Below, in pieces: positions 1 through 10,190 of a stretch of 36,955 nucleotides of DNA; positions within the stretch are counted from its first letter, which is position 1; each line of letters opens with the position of its first letter. The position numbers and the translations under genes are program-made. The notes beneath the pieces were generated by a model. That model had not been told where the DNA came from and made no database searches. It was given only the letters and a program-made list of their open reading frames with translations. The DNA is from Zygnema cylindricum (lineage: Eukaryota; Streptophyta; Zygnematophyceae; Zygnematales; Zygnemataceae), in the NCBI GenBank assembly GCA_037447655.1, contig JBBHKE010000445.1, positions 1 through 36,955 of the forward strand. The letters run 5' to 3'.

Positions 1-1152
1 TCGAAAGCACACTTTTGTTTTCGTAGAGTTTATGCATGCTTCTTAGTGGATTTTGGTTTAAGAAGAAGCTCCTCGAGCTCCTCTTCCGGTTCCGTTACTT
101 CATCTTGTCCCTCATCATGAACTTGAGTTAGGAAAGCCTTTTTCTTTCCTCCATCTCTTGAGGAACCTTGTTCCTCTTTGAGTGGGAGATCTGCAAGCTT
201 GACACACTCTGCCATATAATGTCCCGGTTTCTTCAGAAGTGACATAGTCCACCTTGAGGAGCTCCTCTCCGCGTCGATCAAAACTGCCATCTATTTGTCC
301 TCTTCCTCCAAAGTTTTGATAGGGATCCTTTCACTTTTCCTCATCATGCTTCTGCCAATCAGATCGTGCAGCCAATGCTTAAACACTCGGACTTCCTCTC
401 CTAAGTTCTATAGTACTCTCTTTCACTAAAATCATCCCCACTGTATCATCCTCATTCCAATTGCTATCACCTAGATCCTGCAACCGATTAATGATATTCT
501 CATACTCTTCAAGTAGTTTCATTATCAGTGTATTTACTCTTTGTCTCTCAGACCATGAGTTACTTGCACTCTTTAGTTTTCCAAATAATGCTCCTAAATC
601 ATTGCAATAATCATTCATACTTCCTCCTTTGTAAGTATAAGCTGAAACCTTATTTTTTGCCAGCTGTTGCTGTTGCAATGACCCACTTTTATATTTGTTT
701 ACAAGAGATACCCAAATCTGAGAGGAAGATCTAGCATGCATAAAAGGAATGGCAATACCATTCACTACATTTTTGAGAATTAGTAGCTTAGTCACTATGT
801 CCTTATAGTTCGAATTTTCATATTCTGACCGTTCGGTCTGATTTTTTGTCACCATTGCTGGTAGTGCTGCTGCCGGTATCGTCCTTGATAATGTAGTCCC
901 TTGAGAAGCAGCTCCTCCCGTTTCTCATTCCATGATTATCTCCTCCCCTTCCTTGTCATCGTTGCAAATGGTGACTGTGGTGGTGGAGGCGCCAGAAAAA
1001 CGTGTTCCTCCAAACCCAAGTGGAGGTGGACTGCGAATTTGCCCCGACACTATGCCCCAGAGGTGCTTCTCAAATTTTTTTCCCTCCATCATCATTTCCC
1101 AATAAATAATTTCAGATCCATTAAATATGAGCACCCTAGAGGGTGGCCCCAT
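1..1152 (-). pseudogene. A1 gag remnant (Ty1/copia, family A)
   Basis: Gag packages retrotransposon RNA into virus-like particles. Read on the minus strand: the N-terminal part (1152 to 925) starts MGPPSRVLIFNG and includes KHLWGIVSGQ; the UBN2-type capsid part (855 to 379) has ERSEYEN, SSSQIWVSLVNKYK and YKGGSMNDYCND; the tail (290 to 30) has KKPGHYMAEC from a CCHC zinc knuckle, then an acidic Glu-rich stretch. Breaks: in-frame TGA at 925-927, a stop before the PBS codons, and a frameshift inside the knuckle, so its first and last halves lie in different frames. A2 (30.2-31.2 kb) is a close relative over the whole length. The rest of the element lies left of the window. The family assignment is secure; no intact protein is encoded. 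Confidence 0.85.
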
Positions 1153-1156
1153 AACC
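1142..1156 (-). other. Primer-binding site of A1 (internal tRNA-iMet type)
   Basis: The minus strand reads GGTTATGGGGCCACC directly after the LTR end (TTTCA). It differs at one base from GGTTATGGGCCCACC in A3. The latter is complementary to the anticodon arm GGTGGGCCCATAACC of plant-type initiator tRNA-Met (tRNA recalled, not searched). Drosophila copia uses the same internal region of this tRNA as primer. Confidence 0.7.
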
Positions 1157-2050
1157 TGAAATTATGTGGTCTCCATTAACCCATAAAATTTGCTGCCTAT
1201 ATAATGCCTCTAAGATAATATTTGACCCTTTCACTTTCTCACTCAAAAAGTGCATCCTAGGCACAAAACTAGTCTGACCACCCTCACCCATGTGAGGAGA
1301 AGACTCCCCTGAGTTAAACGCAAAAAGAATCACTGAATTGCTCCCTTGAGCAGTAAGTTATGGTTGGCCAAAGATCGCCTAAATATACAAAAGGTCACTT
1401 GGAGAGAGGCGCCTCAAAGTCCTTTAACTCGTACTCATAACTACCTACTACTCTACCCTAGGCCAATCAAAAGAGTGTATAGTGCAAGAAGGTACAGTGG
1501 CCGATTTTACTTTTTGTATCGCCATTGTACAACATGGCCTTCTGGTTGATACTTCTCTACTTCAGAGCCATCGTTCCTCCTCCCATCTTTCTTGGCGTCC
1601 AATGATGTGTCGCCACGTGGCAAAGCGCACCGCGCTGTTCGGAAGCCACCGAAGATTCATTCGGGTTTGGCGGGGGCGACGAAGGCCGTGCGATCATATA
1701 TTTTACACAGTTAGATTCGCGACCATGAGCGCCGTTTGACTATAGATGCCGTTTCGTCAATTTTGGTCTATTTAAGTCAAAGTGACGTTTCTCTAACAGT
1801 TTAACTAATTACCGAACCATATACGTGTATTGTTTTGTTAACGCCCAAGTGGATAAGGCGTACGTCTACATAATACTTCGTAGACCTTGGTTCAAATCCT
1901 ACTAAAGGCAACATTTTGGTAATTTATCAATCTGTCCGACAAATCGCCTTCTATTTCTAACTATGAGCATTTGTGGTCTCTCCCTCTTTACTATGAGTCT
2001 AAGTTAAGAATTAAATATTAATTTTTTCTTTCATGAGATCCTACAAAACC
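1157..2050 (-). repeat. 5' LTR of A1 (family A)
   Basis: In plus coordinates the LTR begins TGAAATTATG, immediately beside the PBS. It shares blocks with the LTRs of A2 and A3: a leader segment with a GGGGAG-type open stretch (1136-1333), a TATA-like block near 1376-1390 (sense TATATTTAGG), and a tRNA-like block at 1847-1922. U3 carries a palindromic G-box GCCACGTGGC at 1612-1621. The right-hand terminus is uncertain by about 60 bp because family-B LTR sequence starts around 2050. A1 therefore appears inserted in the B1 LTR. Confidence 0.7.
1847..1922 (+). other. tRNA-like block in the A1 LTR, antisense to the element
   Basis: About 76 nt with a D-arm-like GCCCAAGTGGATAAGGC, a hairpin GTCTAC/GTAGAC in the anticodon-arm position, and a perfect pol III B-box GGTTCAAATCC. 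The acceptor stem pairs poorly and the T-stem has mismatches, so it is probably not a functional tRNA. Related blocks occupy the same LTR position in A2 (29388-29466, minus) and A3 (34011-34073, plus), always antisense to the element. Confidence 0.5.
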
Positions 2051-2606
2051 ATGTTATTATCTTGATGTGATTGATGCGGACAAGGTAGTTGCGATTGATG
2101 AATCAAGTAATGGGCCGAGATTCATAATAGTATACGTAACCGACAATTATTTGTACAATCACTTAGCCAAGATTTTGAGTAATGTTGACTGTACATGTAT
2201 CGGTTGTGGATTGCACGTAAATCTCAGTAGTTTGGTTAATTTTGGACGTACCTTTCAGGTACACTTGTATGGGCGGTACAACACCGAGAGTATAAGACTT
2301 AGGACTTATGGCATATTATGTATCCAAACTTCCAAGTAGTAAAAATGCAAATAGTTTTTGGGAAACTTTTGAGAGTTATATCTTGAGTGTTGTCAGGTCA
2401 ATTGGGTTGAAACTTTGGGATATTTTAGTGTTTATGCTGCTCTATAATATGATAAAGCTTTTTGAAGTTTGGTTTCTTGTATAACATTTGGTGAGCACTT
2501 GAAAATAGCTGTTTGGTAGGATTCTTGATAGCTTCTGAGAGTGTATCATGTCTACTTCTACTACTAGTGCTTCTCCTCCACCTGCACCGGTGGTCGTAGA
2601 ACAACA
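2051..2606 (+). repeat. 5' LTR (3' part) of family-B element B1
   Basis: Strongly similar to 10331-10857, for example the shared stretches CTTCCAAGTAGTAAAA, CTTGATAGCTTCTGAGAG and TGTATCATGTCTACTTCTAC. It ends GTAGAACAACA immediately before the PBS. The 5' end of this LTR is missing, displaced by A1. The gag start codon at 2548 lies inside the LTR. Confidence 0.75.
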
Positions 2607-2617
2607 GGTTATGGGCC
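2607..2617 (+). other. Primer-binding site of B1
   Basis: GGTTATGGGCC follows the LTR end ACAACA and is complementary to the anticodon arm of initiator tRNA-Met. Complementarity fails after 11 nt (TGTC instead of CACC). It is read in frame by gag as V-M-G. Confidence 0.65.
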
Positions 2618-4374
2618 TGTCATCAAGAATTCCTATTTTTTCCGGTGAAAAGTATGTTTACACGGCGGATATGGTGGAGACACATTTTGAGAATGTCAAT
2701 CTTTTTGACATATTGGATGGTTCGCTGGATGAATCTGATCCGTCATGGTCTAAGAAAATACGCAAGATCGTTTTATTCAAAAAAATTGTATATCTAAGGA
2801 CTTTGCTATTTCTCGGATAAAAATGAGAAAAGCAATTGATATATGGAAATCTCTTAAAAATGATTATGAAAAAGCTAATGTCATGGAAAAACTGTTTTTG
2901 GCTGGAAATGGAAGTTCGTGAACGGAGAGGAGAAAATGCCGATCGACGATCCGAAGGCTCGCCACCTTTAGAAGAAGAAAAATCTTTCCGCAATCACCTG
3001 TCTTATGCAATCTTGTACCTCATCAGTGCATGATCATTTTCTTACCCGAGATACAGGGCATGAGTGTTGCAAGGCGCTCGAAGGCCAATTTGAGAAGGGA
3101 CTCCAAAACAAGGGACAATATGCTTACACGAACTTTATCCAATTTAAGATAAAGTCTAACGAATCGATTGATGATGCGATCAAGCGATATAATATTATTG
3201 TGGAGCAACTCTCGAATAATGGTCGGACTATTATCTAAGAGGATAAAGTGATCGGTCTCATCAATGTTTTATCCGACAACCTCACTTATCTCAAGGAGAT
3301 TCTTTGGGCACAAACAAATCCAAGTTATGAGTTCTTGTTAACTATCTCAAGACAACCGAGAGAAATCGCGCAGGTCCTCCTAAAGCTTCGGCCTTGGGTG
3401 GATTGTTGAACGCCACTTCCCAAGAACCCGCGGATCTAAATTATCTCCGTGGGGGAAGAGGGGGAAAGGGAGGCCGATCTAGGGGAAAGGGAAGGAGCAC
3501 CGAAAGGAGGGGACACTTTCCCGATCAACCTCCTTTCTAAGATCAATCTATACTCACTTGTTTTTGATGCAATAAAGCTGGCCACATGTCCTCTTCTTTC
3601 CCAGACAAAGAAAAGCAATGACATTAATGCGGGAAATGGGGTCACATTAGTCCCCAATGCTACGGGAAAGCCGACGGCGGCGGCTGCGGCGGCGGTAGTG
3701 GCAGATTTGGAGGGCAAGGCGGTGGCAGATTTGATAGAGGGGGGCGCCGTGGACGTGGCGGTCGATTCGGCGGCCATGGACACTTCGTTGGGGAAAATGA
3801 TGAAAATGAGGAAGGACCGATTACGCTTTCCACGTTAAGTGCCAATGACTAACCTCCAAACATTGAAGAGCGAAACGACAAAGAGTGGATTATCATTTTT
3901 GGAGCCTTGCATCACGTTTGTACGGACGGCACACTTTTCGACGAAATACGCGGTTTGACCGTACCAAAAAAAATCATTGTCTTCTGTCGGTACAGTTGGT
4001 ACCGTACGCCTTGATTTAATTTCGCTAGATCCAAATGGATCTGAGCGAATCTCCAAAATCCAGCTGTTGAACGTACTTCATATTCCGGACGGCTCTGCAA
4101 ATCTTCTGAGAGTGCCGCAGATCTAATGAGCTTGCGCAAGCGTGTACGCCTTGGAAGATTCCACGATCAAAATTGTACGATCTCATGGAATTAGAATCGG
4201 TGAGGGCGAAGTATTTGTCGCATTCCATAATCCTCTTTTATGGAGGCGTCCAAAGTCAAAAGATCATGATTACGGCATCATTGGTCAGATCGCAAAAATC
4301 AAGGGAGATCCGATGTTATGGTATCGCCACATGTGCCATACGTAAGAGCAAATCTAAAGCATATGATCAAGGCT

Positions 4375-4379
4375 GGTTG
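4375..4379 (+). repeat. Target site duplication of D, left copy (GGTTG)
   Basis: GGTTG immediately left of the D 3' LTR; the same five bases follow the 5' LTR at 9940-9944. Integrase coding of B1 continues on both sides. Confidence 0.85.
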
Positions 4380-5068
4380 TGTTGAAGGTCATGGGCATTT
4401 AGACTCGGTTGTGATCCACTCCCACTAGGAGTCACACTTGCACCAGCTGGGATATTCGTCCCTGGAGGAGCAGGTGGAGCACTAGAGCTAATATAAGCAC
4501 TTGCAGCAGGAGCTCAGCCATTATCAGACATGTTAGCAAAAGCAAACCCAAAGAGGAATACCTATAAGACTAGATGAATACTGTAAGATATGTAACTACA
4601 AATGAAAGAGGTCTTTCAACCAAACAAACATGTACTACAAGCAAATCAAAGACAATAGAGCACAAAACACCTTAAACTGCACTTAGTGCTCTAATTTCCT
4701 TAAACTCTGTGTAGAATGTACATTCTATGTAGAATTGATCAATCCTAATTGAACTAAATACTCAAAAGATCTAGAAAACATCAAAAACGTATGTATAAGG
4801 TTCACCAAACACCCTACTAACAAAAATCTAAGTGTTTCGACCAGAATTATCCACTAACAATATCTATACCCAAAAAATCCGGGTGATTCTTATCACGTCT
4901 ACATTCATTAGCGGCCCTACACACTAATTTACTTAAAGATATCTATTCGTGTACAATACTACAAAAAATCTACACTAAATTTGGTCAATATTGAACAGTT
5001 TGTTTTCCAAAATTATTCTAAGTCCTAGACTCAAATTTCTAAGACTTACTAAAGCTTACTTTTCAATA
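4380..5068 (-). repeat. 3' LTR of D
   Basis: Direct match to 9253-9939. Plus-strand ends are TGTTGAAGG and TTTTCAATA. On the element strand the LTR therefore runs TATTG...CAACA, i.e. TA...CA rather than the usual TG...CA, and both copies share this. It also carries a decayed copy of the gag N-terminal codons (4560 to 4380). Confidence 0.9.
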
Positions 5069-5080
5069 CTCCCCTTAAGC
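5069..5080 (-). other. Polypurine tract of D
   Basis: The element strand reads GCTTAAGGGGAG directly before the 3' LTR, the expected place and composition for the plus-strand primer. Confidence 0.8.
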
Positions 5081-5090
5081 TTTAATGGAC

Positions 5091-5650
5091 TTACTTACTT
5101 ATACCACATGATTTTCTGCAGTCCTCCAACTTAGGAGCGGGAAGGGCTTTTGTCAACATGTCCGCAACCATTTTCTCATCAGGCAAATAGCAAAGTTTGA
5201 CCACTCTTGCAAAAACTTTCTCTCGTACCAAATGTAGCTGAATGTCCATATGCTTACTCTTAAAATGGTGACGTAGGTTTGTAGCCACAGAAATGGCTGC
5301 TTGATTGTCGCACCAAATTATTTGTGTTCCTTGTTGTGTAAACCCCAATTCTTGAAGAAATGCCTTAATCTAAAGCAACTCTTTTAAGGCTGCGCTTGCA
5401 CCCATGTATTCGCCTTCCATAGTCGATTGTGGTGTGACTTTTTGAAGTTTACTACTCCAACTACAAGTTCCACTTCCAATCTGAATGACATACCCAGTTG
5501 TAGACTTCCTACTAGACACATCACCATAGCTAGCATCACTCCAAGTGTTAATACTAACCTTGTCCCATCCCAAAGTAAACCAATGATTTCAGGTCCCATT
5601 AAGATATCTTAAGACCCTTTTTGCTACCTCCCTATTGTAGAGTTTAAAAG
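5091..5650 (-). pseudogene. D RNase H domain, broken
   Basis: RNase H removes the RNA template during reverse transcription. From 5636 leftward: EVAKRVLRYLNGT, then INTWSDASYGD (first catalytic Asp) and SSRKSTTGYVIQIGSG. The catalytic Glu is present as MEGEYMGASAALKEL, and IIWCDNQAAISVA (third catalytic Asp) follows. KSKHMDIQLHLVREKV and MVADMLTKALP form the conserved copia C-terminus. A stop or frameshift near 5370-5350 splits the domain, and the link to RT upstream is also broken. It lies right beside the polypurine tract, as expected. Confidence 0.88.
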
Positions 5651-5689
5651 CTTTAGTCTCAGTAGATGAGGCTATGAGGAGGAAGTTAA

Positions 5690-5763
5690 AGGCGAAAAAG
5701 AGCAGCAGCTAGGACTGCGATGTCAAACTAGCGCAACGTAGCAGCATAGCAGTACACGTCCTA
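5690..5763. other. Foreign-looking short segment between RT and RNase H of D
   Basis: Rich in GCAGC/GTAGCAGCATAGCAG and does not encode the conserved stretch that normally joins RT to RNase H. It replaces the region holding the usual T-R-P-D-I motif. It resembles in composition the GCAGCG repeat at 10191-10290. Confidence 0.4.
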
Positions 5764-6516
5764 CTACTTGTCTATAAGGTACTTGGGACATAAACTTTTG
5801 CACTTCTGCACTGAGTTCTCATCTATTATGACTCCAAACTCATGCTCTATTCCTTCAAGTTTTTGCTTATACTCCATAGGAGTTGCACAACCTTTGGCAT
5901 CAGCCAAGCCAAATTTTTCCAACATGTTTCCTATCGCTTCTTTTTGTGTTAGCCTAATTATTTTCTTTTCTCTATCTCTTTCAACTTGTATTCCAAGGAT
6001 ATATTTTGCCTCACCCAAATCCTTTATTTCAAATTGTGAATTAAGAGCGTGTTTTACCCTAGCAATTCCTTCTTTGTTCCTACTAATTAGCAGCAAATCA
6101 TCAACATACAGAGCAATAAATATTACCTCATCAGGATTATCACCACACATCACATATACTGAATGATCTGAGCTAATCCTAGTAAATCCTAATCCTATCA
6201 AGAACTCATCTAATTTTCGGTTCCATTGCGTAGGGGCCTGTTTTAGGCCATACAAAGATTTTAAAAGTCTGCACACAAGATTTTCTTTTCCTGCTTCCTC
6301 ATAACACTCTGGTTGCTTCATATAGATGACCTCATCTAAATCACCATGCAAAAATGCAGTTTTGACATCCATTTGGTGGATGCCAAAATCCTCTATGGCA
6401 GCTAATGTAATTAAGATGCGGACAGATGGAAACCTTACAACCGGTGAAAAAGTTTCTTCATAATCTATCCCCTCCTTTTGATTATATCCCCTCCTTTTGA
6501 TTATATCCCTTAGCAA
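5764..6516 (-). pseudogene. D reverse transcriptase domain
   Basis: RNA-dependent DNA polymerase of copia type. Visible in order: YEETFSPVVRFPSVR, HQMDVKTAFLHGDLDE (first catalytic Asp), LYGLKQAPTQW, YVDDLLLIS (catalytic YVDD intact), FEIKDLGEAKYILGIQV, and GCATPMEYK. It is about 240 codons without a stop, so most of the palm is intact. The join to the integrase frame is broken by an extra base plus a 19-bp tandem duplication at 6471-6508. The C-terminus ends abruptly at CKSLCPKYLIDK, next to the 5690-5763 segment. Confidence 0.92.
6471..6508 (-). repeat. 19-bp tandem duplication at the integrase-RT junction of D
   Basis: CCTCCTTTTGATTATATCC occurs twice head to tail. Nineteen is not a multiple of three, so it shifts the frame between the integrase C-terminal ORF (ending RYKARLGC) and the RT ORF. 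Confidence 0.85.
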
Positions 6517-7361
6517 CCCAAGCGAGCCTTATACCTATCTATGGTGTTATCTGGGTTCAATTTTAATTTAAACACCCATTTACTTCCAATAGCCTTTCTC
6601 CCTGGAGGAAGTTCCACCAGATCCCAAGTTTGGTCCTCCATGATGGACTTCATTTCCTCATTGACGGCTTCCACCCAATGTTCCCTTTCATTACTCGAAA
6701 AAGATTCTTTCAACGTTAGAGGCTCTTCTATGTGTGCTGAATGAGCAAAGGCTGCATTTTCTCCCCTGAGCCGTGCACTTCGCCTAACTCCACCTGGAAA
6801 TTTTGTCGCTGGTATAGATGGTTGGGTCTTTCTCCTCGATACATGTGATTCTTCTTGTGATTCAGTTTCAGCTTGAGGTAGAGGAGAGTCTGCAATTCTT
6901 TCACGCATAACACTTGCTGTTTCTGGTGGAGAAGATGATTGCAAGTCACTTTGAGCTAATGTAGATGCATTTTCTATATTTTTCTTGAAAAACATAGGAT
7001 TTTCCTCTAAAAAGATATAATCAACACTTTTATCTTTCTTTTCATCTGTACGCTGACTAAATACATCTACTCCTTTTCCCTCATCCTTCACTATGATGTT
7101 TTTGGCTACCACAACTCTATTTCTCTTAATGTCATATACTTTATAACCCTTGGCATGTTCATCATACCCTAGAAATATCCCTGGTATGCCTTTTGGCTCT
7201 AATTTCCATTTTTTTGGATCATTATCTAGCATGAATATCTTACTTCCAAAAACTTTGAAGTGACTTACATCTGGTTTGTGTCCTGTCCACATTTCATAAG
7301 GAGTTTTATCCTTTACTGCCCTTGTTTCTATCATGTTTCTCACATAAGCTGCACAATTCAT
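6510..7361 (-). pseudogene. D integrase C-terminal part and RT N-terminus
   Basis: Starts MNCAAYVRNMIETRAVKDKTP, then YEMWTGHKPDVSHFKVFGS, IPGIFLGYDEHAKGYKVYD, the typical C-terminal end of copia integrase. A low-complexity linker follows (about residues 110-200). The RT entry region WVEAVNEEMKSIMEDQTWDLV, GSKWVFKLKL and RYKARL comes last. The open frame is 283 codons. Frame is lost at both ends: against the upstream integrase core near 7400-7500 and against RT at 6510. Confidence 0.9.
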
Positions 7362-7504
7362 AGCCTCTGCCCAAATTTGAAATCTATGTCTATATCAGCC
7401 ATCATTGTCCTAGCACACTCTGATATAGTCCTATTTATCCTCTATGAAACACCGTTTTGTTCCAGAGAATAGGGAACGGTTAGCTGACGTGAGATTCCAT
7501 GCAA

Positions 7505-8215
7505 TTATAGGAATTCTGCAAACTCATTAGAAATGTACTCCCCTCCATTATCAGATCTGAATCCTGCTATCTTTTTCTCATGCAAATTTTTAACCCAAGC
7601 CTTATACTCTTTAAATTTTGAAAAAACTTCATCTTTACTTTTCAAAAAATGAATTGTAGTAAATCTACTATAGTCATCAGTAAAGGTAAGCATAAACTTA
7701 GCACCTCCCCCAGATGGATACCTAGATGGCCCCCATACATCTGAATAAATTAGTTCTAGCACCCTGCTACTTCTATGATCAGTTTGCGAAAGGAAAGGCA
7801 ACTTATGAATGTTTCCCATTGCACAACCATCACATACATTTGATGCTGGTTTTTGACTAATTTTTACACCTTCCACCATTTTTTGATTTACCATCTTTTC
7901 TAATCTATCATAATTCACATGTCCTAAACGTTTATGCCATAAATCACAATCACTGATTACACTTGAGTACATAACATCATTGTCATTATCATTTGCAAAA
8001 CTCAACCGATACAAATTGTTTCCTCCAGCAAAACCCTCTGTAGCTATTTTCCCATTCTTCCTCACTATCTTCTTCCCATTCTCAGATATAGTTTTAAAAC
8101 CTTTCTTTTTTACCACTAACGTAGAGAAAAAAATTCTTTTAAAAGTTGGGACATGCAACACATCTTCCAAGACCCTTTTCACAGGTTTTCCATCTACATT
8201 CAACATAAGTGACAC
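7505..8215 (-). pseudogene. D protease C-terminus, GAG-pre-integrase and integrase core
   Basis: Integrase inserts the cDNA into the host genome. Visible: VLEDVLHVPTFKRIFFS (protease C-terminus), LWHKRLGHVNYDRLEKM (His pair of the zinc domain), CDGCAMGNIHKLPF (Cys pair), YSDVWGPSRYPSGGGAKFML (first catalytic Asp), DDYSRFTTIHFLKSK, and FRSDNGGEYISNEF (second catalytic Asp). The frame stops at 7505 before the catalytic Glu region. About 236 codons; the motifs present are intact. Confidence 0.93.
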
Positions 8216-8233
8216 CCTCCCCTTTGCTTTTGA

Positions 8234-8644
8234 CTAAACAAAGGTATCATCACTAAAATACATTTTGATGGGTGTAATAGATTGAATACTTTCAAATAGA
8301 TGGCGATTGCGGCAAATGTGGGCAGATGCGCCGGAGTCCATAATCCATTCGTCTTCCTCCATGCCTTCCGTTATTTGTGCCATCGCAAAGTGTTTCTTTT
8401 CACTGCTGTCGGGAAAGCTGGTCACATCCTCCTCCTTAAGTTTGTTGAAGAGAGCAGTTGGGCGACCACCTGATTGAGAAGGAACCCGGCTTTCGTCCCA
8501 TCCAGAGCGAAAATTTCTAGTGGCTTTCGCTCTCTTGTAGGCATGACACATTCTGAACACATGCCCTTTTTCATCACAATAATAGCAGGTTAATGGTGAC
8601 CTTCTAGGACCACTACCTCTACCACTGCCATCGCCATTCGCCAT
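8234..8644 (-). pseudogene. D nucleocapsid zinc knuckle and protease N-terminus
   Basis: A Gly/Arg-rich start leads to a perfect CCHC knuckle, CYYCDEKGHVFRMC (C-X2-C-X4-H-X4-C), that binds RNA. A linker follows, then the aspartic protease active site WIMDSGASAHICRNRHLF with the catalytic D-S-G triad intact. It is 136 codons. A stop near 8232 separates it from the rest of the protease, and a stop near 8645-8745 separates it from gag. Confidence 0.93.
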
Positions 8645-8744
8645 TCTTAGAGTCTGAAAATTGGTTAGCTAGTGCGTGCACGGACTTACTACTACCTCTT
8701 TGTAAAATCTGGTTAGCTTCTTCGCTTAAAATAAACTGAATTGC

Positions 8745-9404
8745 TTACGCAATATTCCATTGACGTTGTGGAAGACCCCTAAGCCTATCCATGGCTCCCT
8801 TATATTCATGGGGCAGAGTTCTCATCAATGACATAGCTTGTTGAAGTGGTGAAAAATCCCCACCTGCACTAGTACTCTGAAGGAACAACCTTTTCATAGC
8901 ATGACAATGATATGACATACTACCTCCATAATACTTAAATTCAAAGATTTCTGTTGCTATATTAGTCTGAACAATGACATCAAGCTGAACATACATAGCA
9001 TGTACACTAAACCAGATTTGAGAAGCCTTTTTCATATCAAGGTAAGATATTACCAACTCCTTTGTCATAGACTCCTTCAAGACATTGAGGCAGTGGAGAT
9101 TCTTCTTTCTCCAATCCGGTGCAGTCTCATCAGCAGTCCCATCCACAATGGATGACAAGTCCCTCTCTTCATAATAGGAGCTCAGCATATCTTCCCAGTA
9201 TAAGTAGTCCGATCCATCAAAAATAGGTAATTTGGGCGGTGGGCACATAACCTGTTGAAGGTCATGGGCATTTTGACTCGGATGTGATCCACTCCCACTA
9301 GGAGTCACAGTTGCACCAGCTGGGATATTCGTCCCTGGAGGAGCAGGTGGAGCACTAGGGCTAATATGAGCACTTGCAGCAAGAGCTAAGTCATTATCAG
9401 ACAT
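8745..9404 (-). CDS. D gag capsid ORF, LTR-encoded N-terminus
   Basis: 219 codons from ATG 9404. The first 50 residues are Ser/Pro/Ala/Gly-rich and lie inside the 5' LTR. Residues 51-56 (QVMCPP) are encoded by the primer-binding site. The conserved copia gag start PKLPIFDGSDYLYWEDML follows, then DMKKASQIWFSVHAMY, FKYYGGSMSYHCHAMKRLF, and DRLRGLPQRQW of the UBN2-type capsid. It ends at a stop shortly before the zinc knuckle ORF, whereas copia gag normally runs on. It is the least damaged gag in the window. Confidence 0.85.
   Translation of the reverse strand: MSDNDLALAASAHISPSAPPAPPGTNIPAGATVTPSGSGSHPSQNAHDLQQVMCPPPKLPIFDGSDYLYWEDMLSSYYEERDLSSIVDGTADETAPDWRKKNLHCLNVLKESMTKELVISYLDMKKASQIWFSVHAMYVQLDVIVQTNIATEIFEFKYYGGSMSYHCHAMKRLFLQSTSAGGDFSPLQQAMSLMRTLPHEYKGAMDRLRGLPQRQWNIA
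9238..9252 (-). other. Primer-binding site of D
   Basis: The element strand reads GGTTATGTGCCCACC right after the LTR end (TTCAACA). It has one mismatch to the initiator tRNA-Met anticodon arm complement. It is translated by gag as V-M-C-P. Confidence 0.75.
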
Positions 9405-9939
9405 GTTAGCCGAGGCAAACCCAGAGAGGAATACCTATCACACTAGATCAATACTGTAAGATATGTAACTACAAATGAAAGAGGTCTTTCAACCAAACAA
9501 ACATGTACTAGAAGCAAATCAAAGACAATATAGCACAAAACACCTTAAACTGCACTTAGTGCTCTCATTTCCTTAAACTCTGTGTAGAATGTACATTCTT
9601 GTCAAACTGACCATTCCTAATTAAATTAAATACTGTAGCAATCTTCAAAATATCTAAAACGTATGTACAGCGTTTACTAGACAGTCTACTGACAAAAATC
9701 TAAGTGTTTGGACCAGAATTGTCCACTAACAATATCTATACCCTAAAAATCTGGGTGAATCTTATCACGTCTACATTCATTGGCGGCCCTACACACTAAT
9801 TTACTTAAAGATAACTATTCGTGTAGATACTACAAAAAAATCACACTAAATTTGGTCAATATTGAACAGTTGGTATTCCAAAAATATTCTAAGTCCTAAA
9901 CTCAAATTTCTAAGACTTTTTAAAGCTTACTTTTCAATA
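9253..9939 (-). repeat. 5' LTR of D
   Basis: Matches 4380-5068 along its full length. It contains the gag ATG at 9404. It is followed on the right by the target duplication GGTTG (9940-9944). Element-strand termini are TATTG...CAACA. Confidence 0.9.
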
Positions 9940-10190
9940 GGTTGCACGCGGCTTAGACCTGACGTCAGGTGAAAAAGTCAGCAGTTGTGCCGGCTGCAGT
10001 CAAGGTCGTCATATCCGAAAAAACCGCATTCTACCAAGGACTCTGACTTTCGGTCAACTCACCCACTTGAAAAGGTACACGTGGATTTATGTGGCGATGT
10101 TAAACCTGAGAGTTCAAGAGGAAACAAATATATAATGGTGATTGTGGATGATTACTCTATTGTCTTTTTGGAAAGCTTTCAGTCTCAGAG
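9940..10190 (+). pseudogene. B1 integrase fragment after the D insertion
   Basis: Continues B1 on the far side of D. It starts with the second GGTTG and encodes, across frames, a Cys-pair fragment (LCRLQSRSSYPKK replaces the usual C-x-x-C). STHPLEKVHVDLCGDVKPES (first catalytic Asp) and YIMVIVDDYS follow. Integrase similarity stops after VFLES near 10180-10190. The remainder of B1 is not found in the window. Confidence 0.8.

Larger units (their letters stand above)
2548..4379 (+). pseudogene. B1 gag, protease and start of integrase (copia)
   Basis: Starts at ATG 2548 with a Ser/Thr/Pro/Ala-rich leader encoded by the LTR, continues through the PBS (QQVMGL) into SSRIPIFSGEKY. The capsid part resumes at 3035-3238 (QYAYTNFIQFKIK, DDAIKRYNIIVEQL) in another frame. 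At 3440-3790 there are two damaged CCHC knuckles (CNKAGHMSS; CGKWGHISPQC) followed by a Gly/Arg-rich RGG-like tail. The protease motif is lost: IFGALHHVC stands where copia has D-S-G-A-S-H-H-V-C. VLHIPDGSANLL (protease C-terminus) and a GAG-pre-integrase fragment (LWYRHM, then LKHMIKAG) follow in shifting frames, until element D interrupts at 4379. Confidence 0.8.
4380..9939 (-). mobile_element. Element D: near full-length Ty1/copia retrotransposon
   Basis: 5560 bp with two LTRs (about 690 bp each), PBS, gag, CCHC knuckle, protease, integrase, RT, RNase H and a polypurine tract in the copia order, flanked by GGTTG. The LTRs differ at scattered sites (roughly 5-8% by eye), so the insertion is old but younger than its host B1. 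The coding region is broken by several frameshifts and stops, so it is not autonomous now. Confidence 0.92.

Noticed and set aside
1847-1922. Functional tRNA gene
   Set aside because: The D-arm and B-box are good, but acceptor and T-stem pairing are poor, and relatives in other LTRs are more decayed.
3449-3845. Overlapping Ala/Gly/Pro-rich open frames on both strands
   Set aside because: They are shadow frames of the GC-rich RGG tail of the B1 nucleocapsid; no independent gene signal.
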